Made by a program: the position numbers and the translations under genes. From Xylaria sp. FL1777 (lineage: Eukaryota > Ascomycota > Sordariomycetes > Xylariales > Xylariaceae), in the NCBI GenBank assembly GCA_022578965.1, contig MU400538.1, forward strand, positions 62,001 to 126,000: 64,000 nucleotides of DNA, given 5' to 3'. Positions 1 through 12,752 of this stretch are shown piece after piece (position 1 is the stretch's first letter; each line of letters begins with the position of its first letter). The notes under the pieces are model-generated. The model searched no databases and had not been told where the DNA came from. It saw only the letters and a program-made list of their open reading frames with translations.

Positions 1-3000
1 TCTGTCTGCCAAGCGTCGGAGAATGAAACGCTTTCCCGGGTTCAACCTGTCGGCTTTTTTAACGTCCAAATGGCAAGCATGTTGCGCCTTTTTGAACGCA
101 GGAAATTGGACGTCTAGAACTTTGGCCATGCTACTTTACTAGGGGAACTATTCTTGTCACGCGATATATTAAATGCTGCAAGGCTAGTTTCTCCGGTGGA
201 GCCGATGGGCAGGGAGTGTAGATCTGTAGAAGATACACTTCACTACATGCCGTCGAAGGTCCGGAGGGACGAACGGCCATTACGAATCGGCCCGCGTTGG
301 GTATCTCGATTCTGGGCTGGACCGACGGCTGTATGATCAGCCGTCGAACTCACTGGCTAGATGCGCAGCTTGTTTCAAGTTTCTGAAGGCGGAAAGAAAA
401 AAAGATTACCTAACCCTTGGTCAATAGGGCCGTCTACCTTACTCCGGATTTGCGAGGTGCCTCGTACGCGCAATTCTAGTCGTAGCAACGAAGAAAAAAA
501 GCTTGGCATCATAGTCACGAACTCGTGGGTAATTTCTGCTGCAGATCGCTCGTGATAGTCTTTCCGGAGCATGTGCTCGTTTGTAAGTTTTTGGCGAGGC
601 AAATATCGGAGGCTTATGCCATGTTACGACACATGCCATCTGTTAATAGACGTGGTTTAAGTAAGATAGAGTATTTGGACGGAACTCTACGTCTTGCGCG
701 AAAGCCAACGGTCGTACTACGTTTAAGCAATTTACTTGCTACATTGGATATTCGGTGCCTGGATACCGGTATGTAGTATAGCTCTGTGGATTTTGGCTCA
801 CAGGGAAGAGGGAAAAGATGCACTAGTGCTCGCATCCGCCATCCTTGGCATTCTGCCAATGCTCGTTGCCATTGTAATACATACTATGTACCTAGTAATA
901 CCTCTATATCTACTTCTACGGCTCCCATGTGGGTAATACATATACTACTACACTAGTGTATATGATAGTTGTACTTTATATGGTCTTACTCCGAGCTTGG
1001 TTATAGAGGTGTTAATCCAGTTCCATCTATTTTGAACACGCTGCATTATCTCCGCCAGTCATTAGCGTAGTAAGAAACGCCGCCGGCTAGATGCCTACAT
1101 ACTTATCTATATGTGTTATGTGTGGCAACTTATTACTGCAAAGACTTAATTTTCCGTAGTAGTATTTCAGCTGGACTCAGGTTGTCGGGGTCTACTACCA
1201 CCCGTCCGTCTCAGCCACGACAGGTACGTTAGTTTAATGAGACGACTATGTCGTCTTATAACGAGACGAAATGAAATAGAGACCTGAACCAGCAAGCCTT
1301 ATGCCGTCGAGGTGCGAGTGCGCCCTGCTCGGTCCTCGAGACTTACACTAGGATGACAAGTCTCTCGAGGCCCCGTTCGGCATCGTGCTTATCCTTGATT
1401 ATTTGTTGATTATTTGGAAGATGCCCACATACCCCAAAGCCGAGTACATCGTATCGGAATGGATCGAGAGGGTCATTCTACAACAGGGACGTACACGCGC
1501 GCGTGCAATGTTGTGAGCAGCAACAACAGTTAAATCGTTGTCCCATCCCTCATGCCTTAGTGTAGATATTTTGCTACGATGGTACAATTACACAGGTTAG
1601 CGCCACACCCCTTTTCTTACCAACAAGGACGACTTGTTGACTCATACAGTGCCCAGGAATCGGCCGGTAGTTGACTCCTTTCGCATCTCACCCGAGACCT
1701 CTTCACCCTAGCTTTATTCCCAAACCCTCCGTTTGCAGTGTCGATTATGGCATCTAGTTTTGCAGTGTGGTTCCGGTAGCATCGTGTTGCCCCGCTTGAG
1801 GACCCTGATCATCCCACCTGACCTGTTCGATGACCTCACCTTGGACAAGACTTCTGGGTATTGGTACCTAGTCTATCATCTATAGTGTATTGTGAGCCTG
1901 GAGTAAAACTTACCTTCCCAGGTTGGAAGCCCTGTGAGACTTCAGAAGAATCTGGAGCCATGCCTAAATCTTAAGTGCTTACCGTTCTTGTCACTGTCGC
2001 CTCGGCGTTTACGGCCCTTGAGCAGTAACCGACTTTAGTCATTTATAGCAGACAGCTCATTGTCGTTTATGCTTACGCTATCGGTGGTTTAATACCGAGA
2101 CTTTAAAGCCAACTAGGTTACCTTTCATCCGGTTATCCCGTTACTCCAGTCAACGCGTGCCTTTCTCACGGGATTTGCTTCGGCTATGCTCGTGAGCTAA
2201 CGAACGCCCGTCGTATCTGAATATAAGCTTCGAGAAATGCCAGATAGCTAAATTACACCCTACTAATCATCTGACTATCTCATAACAAACACCGATAGGG
2301 ATCGTCACAGATTTTACGAGTGTTTGGGCGGGATGCTGCGACCTACCGGTTGGACACGAGAGTCTGATGCAACTAGCTGATCCACACAGCTGGGCTACAG
2401 ATCTACTATCTGACGCGTTCCAAATCATGTCTCTCTATGGCTTCATAGGCGAGGTTCGCTATCAGTTATAGAAACAAGATTTTATTGCAGAGACGTAAGA
2501 TGGTATAAGCCGCGCCATGCGAATGCTACGTTGCGCTGAGCAAACTTGGTTCTGTCGGGACCGTCTTCATGTAGTTCCATGTCTGGTATACATACATACT
2601 CTTCCGTCATCATAAACCGACAAGCTCCGATGTGTCTGGGACTTATATGTTACCCAAATCGACTTCTATTTTATTGCGTGAAGTGTCTGTATCATTAGCT
2701 TCTTCGGGGACTATCTGTAGGAGGCAACGAGACGGTATGAGGAAGCAAACATCCCCTGGACGGTGAACATCACGCACTAGACGAGATACTAGTAATAGCT
2801 GGTTCCCTCGTGACGCTCAGCTGTGGATATGAGCTGTGATCTCGAGGAGGAAGTTTGTGGGCTCGACATCGTAGCTGGAAGTTATGCATCTTGCACATTA
2901 CTGCGAGGACTGTACGAGAACTAACTGTCCTCCGCGTAGTCGTAGCAAGAATTCGCCCCTAAGAATACGATATCAAAGAAAGGAAGGAGTAGAACAAGCC

Positions 3001-4650
3001 CAGCATCCTTCATTCCTCCGTATATGTTTGATCACTGACTGTTCCCGGGATATTCAGGTAGTGAAACAGGAACTAACTTTTCTTGAAAACTTGCCCTACG
3101 CTACTAGCTTATGAAAACCAAGATACTCAAAGCAATTTGAGTCGCTCACTTGGGAGGACAATGTGCTGAACACAAGTTTTATGCCATGCTACAATTTATC
3201 CATCATCGTTGAACCTCGGTGTATAATTCTATAACGGCTATTTAACAGATGTCCTCTACTTTATACTAACTAGTATAGATGACGCCGCCTCTTATTCATA
3301 TATACTCGCCACAGAAAACTACTGCACAATCCTGCAGCCAAGCATTCTGGCTTCTTGCACATTCGTCGACCTGCAGCTGCTCTATCGAGCTCCGGAATGG
3401 ATCCATGGCCTCTAGTGTGCTTTAGGTCAACGCGTTTCAGCTACCAGAATGCACTACTGGACTGAAGGTCAGCGCAACATGGGATCTATCCGCGCTCGCC
3501 CGCACTGGTGTTATGGGCCTAGCCACATGAAGTCACATCTACGTCTATCAAAGCCGCTAGCGTTGGATGTCAAAGTTCGCCAGTGCGGAATTGCCATTGG
3601 CGATGGCACAGTCTTGAGCCAAGAATGCACCAATGAAGCCCCGTGCGCGGCAGACATTAACTGCGCCGTAGTGGTATACGTAAGTACATAGTAGGTTTGT
3701 CTGAAACGTCAGATTTGTAGTTATAAGTAGATAGACTTGATAGACTAGGTATACGGCACTTGGACCTTACGGATACGAGCATTGGGGGCGGAACTGTTCA
3801 CGAGCAGCGATGACAGAAAGCCAAAGATGTCGTTAGACGGTGTTGGACGATGTTAGACTCATGCTATCATCGGTGGTAACCTATAGTGCCATCTAGCCGT
3901 GTGCCCGAAGCTACCATATGTTGACATGATTGGCTGAGGAGGATTAACCTCGCAGGCTGTGCGTTATCATTGTTGGCACGCCACAGCTGAGTTATCGTGA
4001 AGCCACGATTGGAATACCTAACACTGCGGATTGGAGAAGGCAAGCCTCTCGATAACGGTTCTAGCATCTACGACCTACTACCTACCATGAATAGCCCACC
4101 ACTGGCCGGATTTATTATGCGTATGGCACGGAGGTGAAACTACCCGTTGAGCCGCCGAATGGTTACCACATTTGCAGGCCTTCGGTACTTTCATGATACC
4201 TTGCTTCGTAACCTCGTAGGTCGCAGTCGTTTCAGTCGCTGTCCTCCACGGTATACGCAGTAGGTATACTCATACCGAACAAGTACCTGTCTGTCTACTT
4301 ACTTCCAGAGTACTTCGCTTCTTCCAACGGCCATTCGTCAAGTGAGCCGGCCCGTCGTCCTTGGCGATTTCGCCGATTCGGGAGCGTAGCGGACCGTAAA
4401 ACCATCAGGTTGAACAGTCTAGACTCCGATGGCAGCCGTACTGGACTATCCAAGTTCTCCTCTATCTCGCTGCCTTGCCTGGCCCAACATAGTAATTGAG
4501 CGTCTACATTACTCAATTTACCCCTCACTTCGGCACAGCTTCCGTTTGCGACTTGCCTTTTCCTCTAGCCTTTTCCCTGCCTTCGTGGAGCCTTGGACTA
4601 CCGTAGGCTCATATCCGCCGTTTTCGGTCAACAAACAGAGAGGGAGAGGT
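1..4650. other. Gene-free region, first half of a 9 kb island
   Basis: No open frame here has a recognisable domain, and no pair of short frames can be joined by good splice sites into a family I know. Base composition is balanced with many TAG/CTA triplets. I see no long direct or inverted repeats, no transposase or reverse transcriptase motifs and no telomere repeat. A short imperfect hairpin lies at 1334-1370. Small frames of up to about 80 codons occur at the rate expected by chance. Confidence 0.6.
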
Positions 4651-7142
4651 GCCGGTATCATGAGCGCGTCCGGGCTCCCTCAGGTGACTCAGTTAGTCTC
4701 TGATATATTGAGGAGGCATACTCTTTCTCGCAAAGGCCCAGAACTTTGCGAGGATACACAGGCATCCCACGCTGTTCCCAGGTGATGGTGTGTAGCATAG
4801 GACAATGTGGAATCCATGCGACAATTGAGAAGGAGGATGGACCAGGGGTCTACGGCGTCGAGCGCTCGCCATTGGCCCGTGTCTTCGCGATGAGGTCTCG
4901 CTATCCAACCAGCTGACACCCTCTGATGCTGGGAACCCGGCTCGAACCCCAGACCGGCCTGCAAATCAGCGGCGAGCTTGGCATCTGGATGTTCCACCCC
5001 TCTCTCATGTCAAATGCAAGTCGCCCAATTGTGTCTCCGCAGTCGAGCATCTTTTCCATACTACCTACGCAGTACTGCGTATGTATGAGTATGTATGGTC
5101 TCACATCTCCAGCGGCCCTGCGAAGCTGTGGTCTGCACAGAAGTCGGTATGACACTACCTCGCTTCGCCCTTGGCAATGCGACGCTGCAAGAAACATGGA
5201 CCTCTTATCTCCTCGTGTTATTGCGGCTTGTTCGTGAAAACCCCCTATCCGTTCCTCTCGTCGACAGAAGCTCAGCCTCTCTCTCTCCAGCAACCCCCCG
5301 TAATCCTGGCCGTTTTGCTCCGGTTAGTTCGCCAAAGCCAAGAAGACGGGCGAAGGACCACAAGTAATAGACGCCCCGGCTGGGTGTGTCCAACCGCCCG
5401 CCCTCCTTCGGCAGTCTCATGTTGGCGTCTGCCTGCACACGGTATTGATAGGCTACAAGGTGTGCACTCCACGATCTGGGATTCATCCCACCAGTCTACC
5501 CACCCACCCATCAAGAGTGCACAAGAGGTTCAGGCATACCTGCTCGCCCGTTGCTTGTACATATCACAACAGCGCGGGTGAATCCCTGCTACCCGCTCTT
5601 GCAGGCTTCCACAAAGCCCGCGACTAACAACTACTAGAGTTCAGAATCAGCCCATCCAGTCCTACGAACCCATGAAGTTGCCTTTTAGGTTTACTATATT
5701 TGCCCTCTAATGATTGCCTTCTCGCTCCATCCCGATGCATACGGGTCCTGCCCCTGCTTGCTTCGGTGCCCCTTCGCCCTAGATATGTAATGATATATAC
5801 CTACCGTGCATGTTGCATGTCCTAACACCAAAACGGCTGCGTTACAGGGGTGACGTAATAAGAGAGTCAAGTCGCGGAAGTGCCCGTTTAAGTAGGCGCA
5901 CAAGCGCATTAGCGAGGACTGCTTGACCTTTGAAGAGACTACCCAAACTCCCTGCCTACACCGATGCGCCTACATACGCTACATGCTGGATGGTTAGATC
6001 TCGGAAGCTTAACTGAACCTTCCTTGGCTGGTCCTCATCTGCTGCCACCGGGTTCAGGGACGTAGTATAGTGGCCGCCAGCGCTGCCATGGCGATGCACC
6101 AGCATGGCTTATCCCGAAAAGCACACATAGCGCGCATCGTGGCACAGCATTCTCGGATCCCTAACTTTCCAGCAGCCTGGTCGTAGACGCATGCGTTAGT
6201 AGCTGATAAAACAATTCTCGGGGCCTTAAATCTACTACTGTAAGCGTGGGTCACATTTGACTGAAATATGCATGCATATTTTCTTCTACAGACTATTACA
6301 GAATCACACGCTCGCCTGACCGAGGAAATATATCCTCACCGTGTCTTGAACACAAGCGATATCGTGCCTGGCCCCACATAGACCGCGATGCTCACCATAC
6401 TTAGAAGATAGGTAGATAGTACGTGGTGTCATTGGGGGGATATTCCACATTCTCCCAGAGAACACCACAGTAGTCGGACTTAGCGCTGCATCGGTGAGAG
6501 TCTAGTTGCACGGCTCATACTGTACTAGACAGTGAATTAATTCCCCATATTGAGGGCTATGCTACGGCATGTAGTATATGATCGCCTGCGACATGGACCA
6601 TGCTCCACAAGGCCGCCGCCACGGAGGCCACAAGCCAGAGACGATTTCCTGTTCAGACTTCTCCATTGATAGCTTTGTTGGCTGTGCGATGGGTTTGCTA
6701 CTTCGATACAGGATGTCAGAGCTTCCGTTCTCCATCGCCCCATAATGGATACCAAGCATATCAGGCCATCTCGCCAATCTAGCTCGTCACGCGCCCTGGG
6801 GGTATTACACAAATACGGGGGGGATGAGCAAGTCGTCGACTAGCCCACTCGAGAGAGAGGGTTCCTCCGTGAACGAGTGAGGTTGAATTTAGATCTAGTC
6901 GATCTCAGAACAACCGGGTCATCCCCGGGACCCCTTCTCGCGCACGCAGACAGACTATCATGTATTGCCGATCTCGGTGGCACAACTTCTTATCGTGCGC
7001 ATGGCTGGTGTAGGACATGAAGTTAAGGTGCCTAGCGTCATATCGCACAAAGATCGATCATGCGAATGCTGCGCGAGGGTGAGTTTGCCGTCGCTCGTGG
7101 AAGTTGAACAATAACCGTATGCAGTAGCTACATCAGTTCGTG

Positions 7143-7245
7143 TCCCCCCCTTTTCCCCCCACACCGCACACGCACACGCAGACACACACACACACTTTCT
7201 CCCTCTATCTCTTTCTCACACTCACACAAACACGCATACACGTAC
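7143..7245. repeat. C-run and CA-rich simple sequence
   Basis: Two cytosine runs of seven and six separated by four T are followed by about 90 bases of degenerate CA/CTCA dinucleotide sequence. This is low-complexity intergenic DNA. With only two C tracts it does not make a G-quadruplex motif on the other strand. Confidence 0.8.
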
Positions 7246-7803
7246 ATATTGTAGTAAGATAAACGCGCGTAGGGCGTGGGCGCGCTCGCTTGCTTAGCGG
7301 GTTGGTGGCTGCATCATGCCACCGCCACAGGCCGATCGCAACGTGCACGCCTGTTGCGATACACCAATATGGCAGAAATGTCCGGTTGAATGTTGAATGG
7401 CGTCGATCATATGACGCGAGATCTCCAGATGACGGATTTCTCGTCCTCGTATCCACCGACGAGATAGACAGATATAAGTGCTCATCTGCAATGTTTCATG
7501 CTATGGTGCTGTAACCGACGCTTGGTGGCGAGCGACGTTTACTTGCATTCTGCGCTGTTGCACCGTACTATCAACAGAGCACGGCAGAGCGCGACTGGAA
7601 CAGTAAATACAGGCAGACCGGCTGCAGGCGTTTGGGCTTGGAGTCTCTGTGGACGTGGAGCTTACAGGCAAGCTACGGCAGACTCCCTTACATTGCACCT
7701 CCTAATACAGGTAAGCTAGAGTTGGGCTCTCTCTCGGGCGGGCACTGAGAGGAGACCATGAGGGCACTCTCGAGATAAGCAGCAAGCAGAAAAGGGGGGA
7801 GGA

Positions 7804-7822
7804 GTGCGTGTGTGTGTGTGTG
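7804..7822. repeat. GT dinucleotide tract
   Basis: A short run of alternating GT with one early GC interruption, in the gene-free island. Confidence 0.8.
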
Positions 7823-9071
7823 GTCTCATGGTGTTGCAACGCGCCGCATCCGGCTGCTGTCCGCGATGGAGATCGTTGCAGTTGATTTACGGAATAACTT
7901 GCCTACCGCGTCTTCCAAATTCTTATCCGCCTAGCACACACCAGCCCATCTGCACCGCAGCAGCAGGATTTCTCCTAGTCCCATACTATACCTACACGTG
8001 TAGTACATGAGAAGCTGTATCCGTGGGACGTCTCTGACTCTGCCATGATATGACCATGACTAGCGACTGCAGGGAGAGTGGCGACGTACACGCACGACAA
8101 TGCCGCAAAGTCGCGTATGCGTCTTGATTGCGAACTAGGTAAACAAGCACAAAGAAAGGAGAATTAGCAAAAGTTGGTCTCGGAGATTCAACTCTGCCTT
8201 GATTTGTGTCAGGAATGGGGGGATTCATTTACCTAATTTCCTGCAAGGTCGCTACTGAGCGGCCAGTGATAGTCGTGTACCTCGACACATCATGGATGTA
8301 CATGTAGGTGTAATGTGAATTGTGTAATATGTAATATGAATGTGTGTGTGTTATGTATGCATGCCTTTTTTTATGTACGTGCGTATGTAGGAGTCTAAGA
8401 AGTAGGTAGGTAGCATACTAGATAGAGCAGGTGTACGGCTGTAAATAGCCTGTCACTCTGCCGCGTTTCACCAATCCCGGATGGCGGAGATTTTTGGAAG
8501 CCAACGAAAGAGGGCGTCGTGATCCGGCGAATTGGCTTCCAATCGTTTTGCGTGACGATGCGCTAAACCTGGCTATAATACTGCTGCCAAAAGCCGACTG
8601 GGTAGCAGAGATACAGGGTACAGAACCTTGCCGACGCACGCACAGACCAATGCGGGCCGTTGGCGGCTGGCGCTACGGGCGCCATTAGACGACCGCGGGG
8701 TTGATGGCGACGGGCGGCAAATTCAAACAGGCGCCCGTCAGACGACAGACAGACGCGCGCTGCGACCTGTAGTGCAGGTAGTGCTGCTGATTTGTCCGAA
8801 TTACCGCTATCGTTTTTTTTTTGACACGACCTACGGGTACCTAAGGTACCTATCTTTACGTCAAAACTCTTAATTGTGTAGCTCACCGGGCAATCAACCC
8901 AACCAAGATATCGCCATTGCCAAGTCAGCCACCATCACCCGCAATCGGGCAACTTGAGGACAATCCCCATCACCGTGGGAAAACCCTGACCAACCCGCCG
9001 CTGAATGTGGAAAAACGTAGAGGTGGAGAGCGACAAGATCTAATCTAGTGGAGCTGACTACGAGGACCAAG

Positions 9072-12000
9072 ATGACGAGTCTCAAACGATCCGGGTATAC
9101 GGAGCCCAATCTCTCCAGCAAGGTCTATGTGAGATCGACCAAACGTGGCAAGGTTCAGAAAATCGTTCGTGAGGTCTACTTGCGGCAAGACATCCCGTGT
9201 TCGTCGCGGCTCTGCTCGAAATGTCTCGTTTCTGCGCCCAGAAGTGCTGCTGGCATTGGTGAGCTCACCTCGTTTTACAGGTTTTTCTTGTGCCAAGGAG
9301 CCAATCATGACTGATTTTCCATTACAGCGACCCCTTTTGTGCTCTCGGATAAACCAGCGGGCACCAAGGCATTTCCGCAGGGGCATTACCTTGTTCCAGA
9401 CACGAATGCCTTACTTAACGCCATGGACTTATTCGAGCAAGGGTCTGCCTTCTTTGATGTGATCATTCTACAGACGGTCCTTGAGGAATTGCGCAACAGG
9501 TCTCTACCGTTGTACAACCGCCTTATTGGGCTGACAAAGAGCCAAGAAAAACGATTTTATGTTTTCTTCAACGAGTTCCGGTTGGAGACATATGTAAATC
9601 GTGAGGCAGACGAGAGCATCAATGACCGCAACGACCGCGCTGTTAGGCACGCGGTCAAGTGGTACAATGAGCATCTCGGCCAAATTAAATCCAAGGACAT
9701 ACCAGTCACAGTCATGCTATCAGACGACAGAGGTAATCTAGAGAAGGCAAAGCAAGAGGGAGTCCCTGCTATTAGATTGCGCGACTACGTCTCGGGCTTA
9801 AAGGATGCCGAAAGACTATTAGACATGATCGCCGAATCACAGGAACGTGTCGCTTCAAAGGAGAAGAAGACCGAATTCCTCTACCCGGAATACTTCAGCC
9901 TGTCTAAGATGATGACAGGGGTGAAGAGCGGCGTGTTACATCAGGGGATATTCAACGTTTCACCCTACAACTATCTTGAGGGCTCAATTAAAGTACCCGC
10001 TTTCCCAAAACCTCTCATAGTTCTGGGCAGAGATAATATCAACCGCTCTGTAGACGGAGATGTGGTAGTGGTTGAAGTATTACCACAGGATCAGTGGAAA
10101 GAGCCTTCTACGAAGATCATTGAGGAGGAAGCTATTACAAAGAACGAGAATGCCGATAACGACGAGGATGCGGCGGATGTTGTTACAGAGAAAGAAAGGC
10201 GGGCTCTTCAGGAGCAGGTAAAAAAGACACAAGGCTTGACCACTGAAGGGAGACCACAGCCGACTGCCAAGGTCGTCGGTGCCATCAAACGAAATTGGCG
10301 CCAGTATGTTGGCCACGTAGACCCGTCTTCAGTCAGCCAGACAGCAAAACAAGGCAGGAAGCAGGAAAGCGTGTTTCTCATTCCGATGGACAAAAAGATA
10401 CCCAAGATTCGGATACGGACACGGCAGGCTGGTGAACTTCTCGGAAAGCGAATCCTAGTCACCATTGACTCATGGGATCGTGAGTCTAGACATCCTGTTG
10501 GCCACTTCGTCCGCTCGCTAGGCGAACTGGAGACCAAGGCAGCAGAAACCGAGGCCCTGTTACTTGAATATGATGTACAGTACCGTCCATTCCCTAAAAC
10601 TGTTTTGGATTGTTTACCCAAGGAGGGCCATGATTGGAAAGTTCCTACGAGCACAGACGATCCTGGCTGGAAAGACCGACAAGATCTAAGGGGTCTTCTG
10701 ATTTGCAGCATCGACCCTGTCGGTTGCCAGGACATCGACGATGCTCTGCATGCCAGACCATTACCAAACGGGAATTATGAAGTCGGAGTGCACATCGCCG
10801 ACGTTTCCCACTTTGTCAAGCCGGCCAATGCCATGGACACCGAAGCTAGTATACGAGGTACAACGGTCTACCTAGTCGATAAGCGCATTGACATGCTTCC
10901 GATGCTTCTAGGTACCGACCTGTGCTCCCTGAAACCTTACGTGGAGCGCTACGCCTTCTCTGTCCTGTGGGAATTGAGTCCCTCGGCGGATATCGTGGAC
11001 GTGCGGTTCACCAAATCCGTCATCAAGTCCCGCGAAGCGTTTAGCTACGAACAGGCTCAGCTGCGGATCGATGATGCATCGCAGCAAGATGACCTTACAA
11101 GCGGCATGCGGACTCTGCTCATGCTCTCAAAAAAGCTGAAACAGAAGCGTATGGATGCCGGTGCGCTGAGTCTCTCATCACCCGAGGTCAAGGTGCAGGT
11201 GGAATCTGAGACGTCAGACCCGATCGACGTCAAGACCAAAGAGCTGCTTGATACCAACTCGCTAGTCGAAGAGTTCATGCTGCTCGCCAACATCAGTGTG
11301 GCACGCAAGATTTACGATGCGTTCCCACAGACCGCAATCTTACGCCGCCACGCCGCCCCGCCGAAGACCAACTTCGACGAGCTCGCCAACCAGCTCAAGG
11401 TCAAGCGCGGGCTGGAGCTCCGCTTCGACTCGTCAAAGGCGCTCGCCGACTCTCTCGATGCCTGCACGGATGCGTCCGAGCCCTTCTTCAACACGCTGGT
11501 CCGCATCATGGCGACACGGTGCATGATGAGCGCCGAGTACTTCTGCGCGGGCACGCAGTCGTACCCCGAGTTCCGACACTACGGACTCGCCTCGGAGATC
11601 TACACGCACTTCACGAGCCCGATCCGGCGGTATGCGGACCTCGTAGCGCACAGGCAGCTGGCGGCGGCCATCGACTACGAAGCCATGCACCCGGCGGTGC
11701 GTGCGCGCGGCCGTCTCGAGGCCGTGTGCAAGAACATCAACGTGCGCCACCGCAACGCGCAGCTCGCGGGCCGCGCCTCCATCGCGTACTACGTGGGGCA
11801 GTCGCTCAAGGGCCGCGTGGCGGAGGAGGACGCCTTCGTGATGCGCATCTTTAGCAACGGCTTCGTGGTACTCGTGCCGCGCTTCGGCATCGAGGGCCTC
11901 ATCCGCCTGCGCGACCTCGCCGACCCGGAGCCCGAGAGCCTCTTCGACCCCGAATCCTACACCCTGCGGCTCGCTGGCAGCTACGATGGCGTCGTCGAGC

Positions 12001-12092
12001 TCTTCCAGAAGGTCCGCGTGCGCATCCGTGACGTCAAGGACGAGGCTACCGGGAAGCGCGGCGCTAAGATGGAGCTTGTGCGCGCCGGGTGA
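9072..12092 (+). CDS. dis3: Exosome exoribonuclease/endoribonuclease Dis3 (Rrp44)
   Basis: Dis3/Rrp44 is the catalytic 3'-5' exoribonuclease and endonuclease of the RNA exosome. Two exons, 9072-9258 and 9328-12092, with a 69-nt intron (GTGAGC...TTACAG, phase 1), give 983 residues, close to yeast Rrp44. The ATG at 9072 precedes the CR3 motif with Cys43, Cys48 and Cys51 that anchors the PIN domain. The PIN domain (about 80-235) has Asp87, Glu115/116, Asp162/165 and Asp195/196. Cold-shock-like domains follow. The RNB domain begins near 510 and carries DPVGCQDIDDAL with Asp525, Asp531, Asp533 and Asp534 at the metal-binding cluster. An S1-like domain ends the protein. It is convergent with sld3. 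GC content rises sharply after about 11330 with the frame and homology intact. The function is secure; exact domain edges are estimated. Confidence 0.97.
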
Positions 12093-12752
12093 AGGACAGG
12101 CTTTTTTTTCCTGTTGGGTTGGAAGTAAATGGGCTTCTGAGAGGCAGTAGTTATCTACCTACTTACCTAGATACCTAGTAGTTCCACAATGCATCAAAGA
12201 AGTAATTGGGGTTGTTTACGGTACGATATAATATAGTGAAGTCAGCACACAAATGAAAGGAAGGGTTAGTAATCCCCCAACCGAGACTATAATAAAAAGC
12301 ATATGAATGAGATAGTTCTCGTTTTATCAGAGGTATCTATTCAGCTTTATGTATGTAATAACCTATATCGATCGAGCTGTGCCAGTCAGCTCCCTACCCA
12401 CGTATCTTGTTATTCAAGACTTCACGAAAGAAATCTTCTTCGAGCCATGCTAACGTTATTTCCCCCTTGAGTCCCTTCTCTATGCCGCTGTTGATGATCA
12501 TGCGTGTACAATGAATGCTTCGCTGTAATCAATAATCGATGGGTATGCAAATGTATCCGTGTGAAAAAAAAAAAGTCAAGACCCCCGAACTCCTTCCCAT
12601 GCTTGCCATGCTATGCCTTAGATGCTTGCTCCATTCGTAGCGCTTCGTCATTCGTGTTGTCTCATGCTAATATTTTATCTTCTTCTTCTAATCCCATTAT
12701 TCTCTTTTCACATAATTCGTGGTGATACCCGTATATATACCTACGAGATCTA
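12093..12752. other. Shared 3' intergenic region of dis3 and sld3
   Basis: 660 bp between two convergent stop codons. It contains T-rich sequence right after the dis3 stop, a short TACCT cluster at about 12157-12180 and A-rich tracts near 12563. I see no gene; it should hold both 3' UTRs and polyadenylation sites. Confidence 0.7.

Larger units (their letters stand above)
4651..9071. other. Gene-free region with simple repeats, upstream of dis3
   Basis: Overlapping frames of up to 136 codons occur in several phases at 4690-5630, but none shows family motifs and they compete with one another, so I do not call a gene. The region carries C-rich and CA-rich simple sequence around 7143-7240, a GT tract at 7804-7822 and a perfect 16-bp palindrome at 5066-5081. 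The last few hundred bases before 9072 should contain the dis3 promoter and leader. Confidence 0.55.

Noticed and set aside
4926..4960. Possible tRNA 3' part (TTCGAGCC-like T-loop on the minus strand)
   Set aside because: The flanking bases do not form a five-pair T stem, and no A-box or acceptor stem partner lies at the right distance.
5066..5081. Perfect 16-bp palindrome TACGCAGTACTGCGTA
   Set aside because: About one such palindrome is expected by chance in 64 kb, and it is not near a promoter I can identify.
4690..5630. Group of overlapping frames of 90-136 codons on both strands
   Set aside because: They compete in several phases and none shows conserved motifs or codon bias.
1..9071. 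RIP-mutated transposon
   Set aside because: GC is balanced, there is no excess of TA-rich stretches and no remnant of transposase, reverse transcriptase or terminal repeats.
11433..11854. Antisense and alternative frames over the 3' end of dis3
   Set aside because: They follow from the high GC of the true frame, which carries intact RNB and S1 domains.
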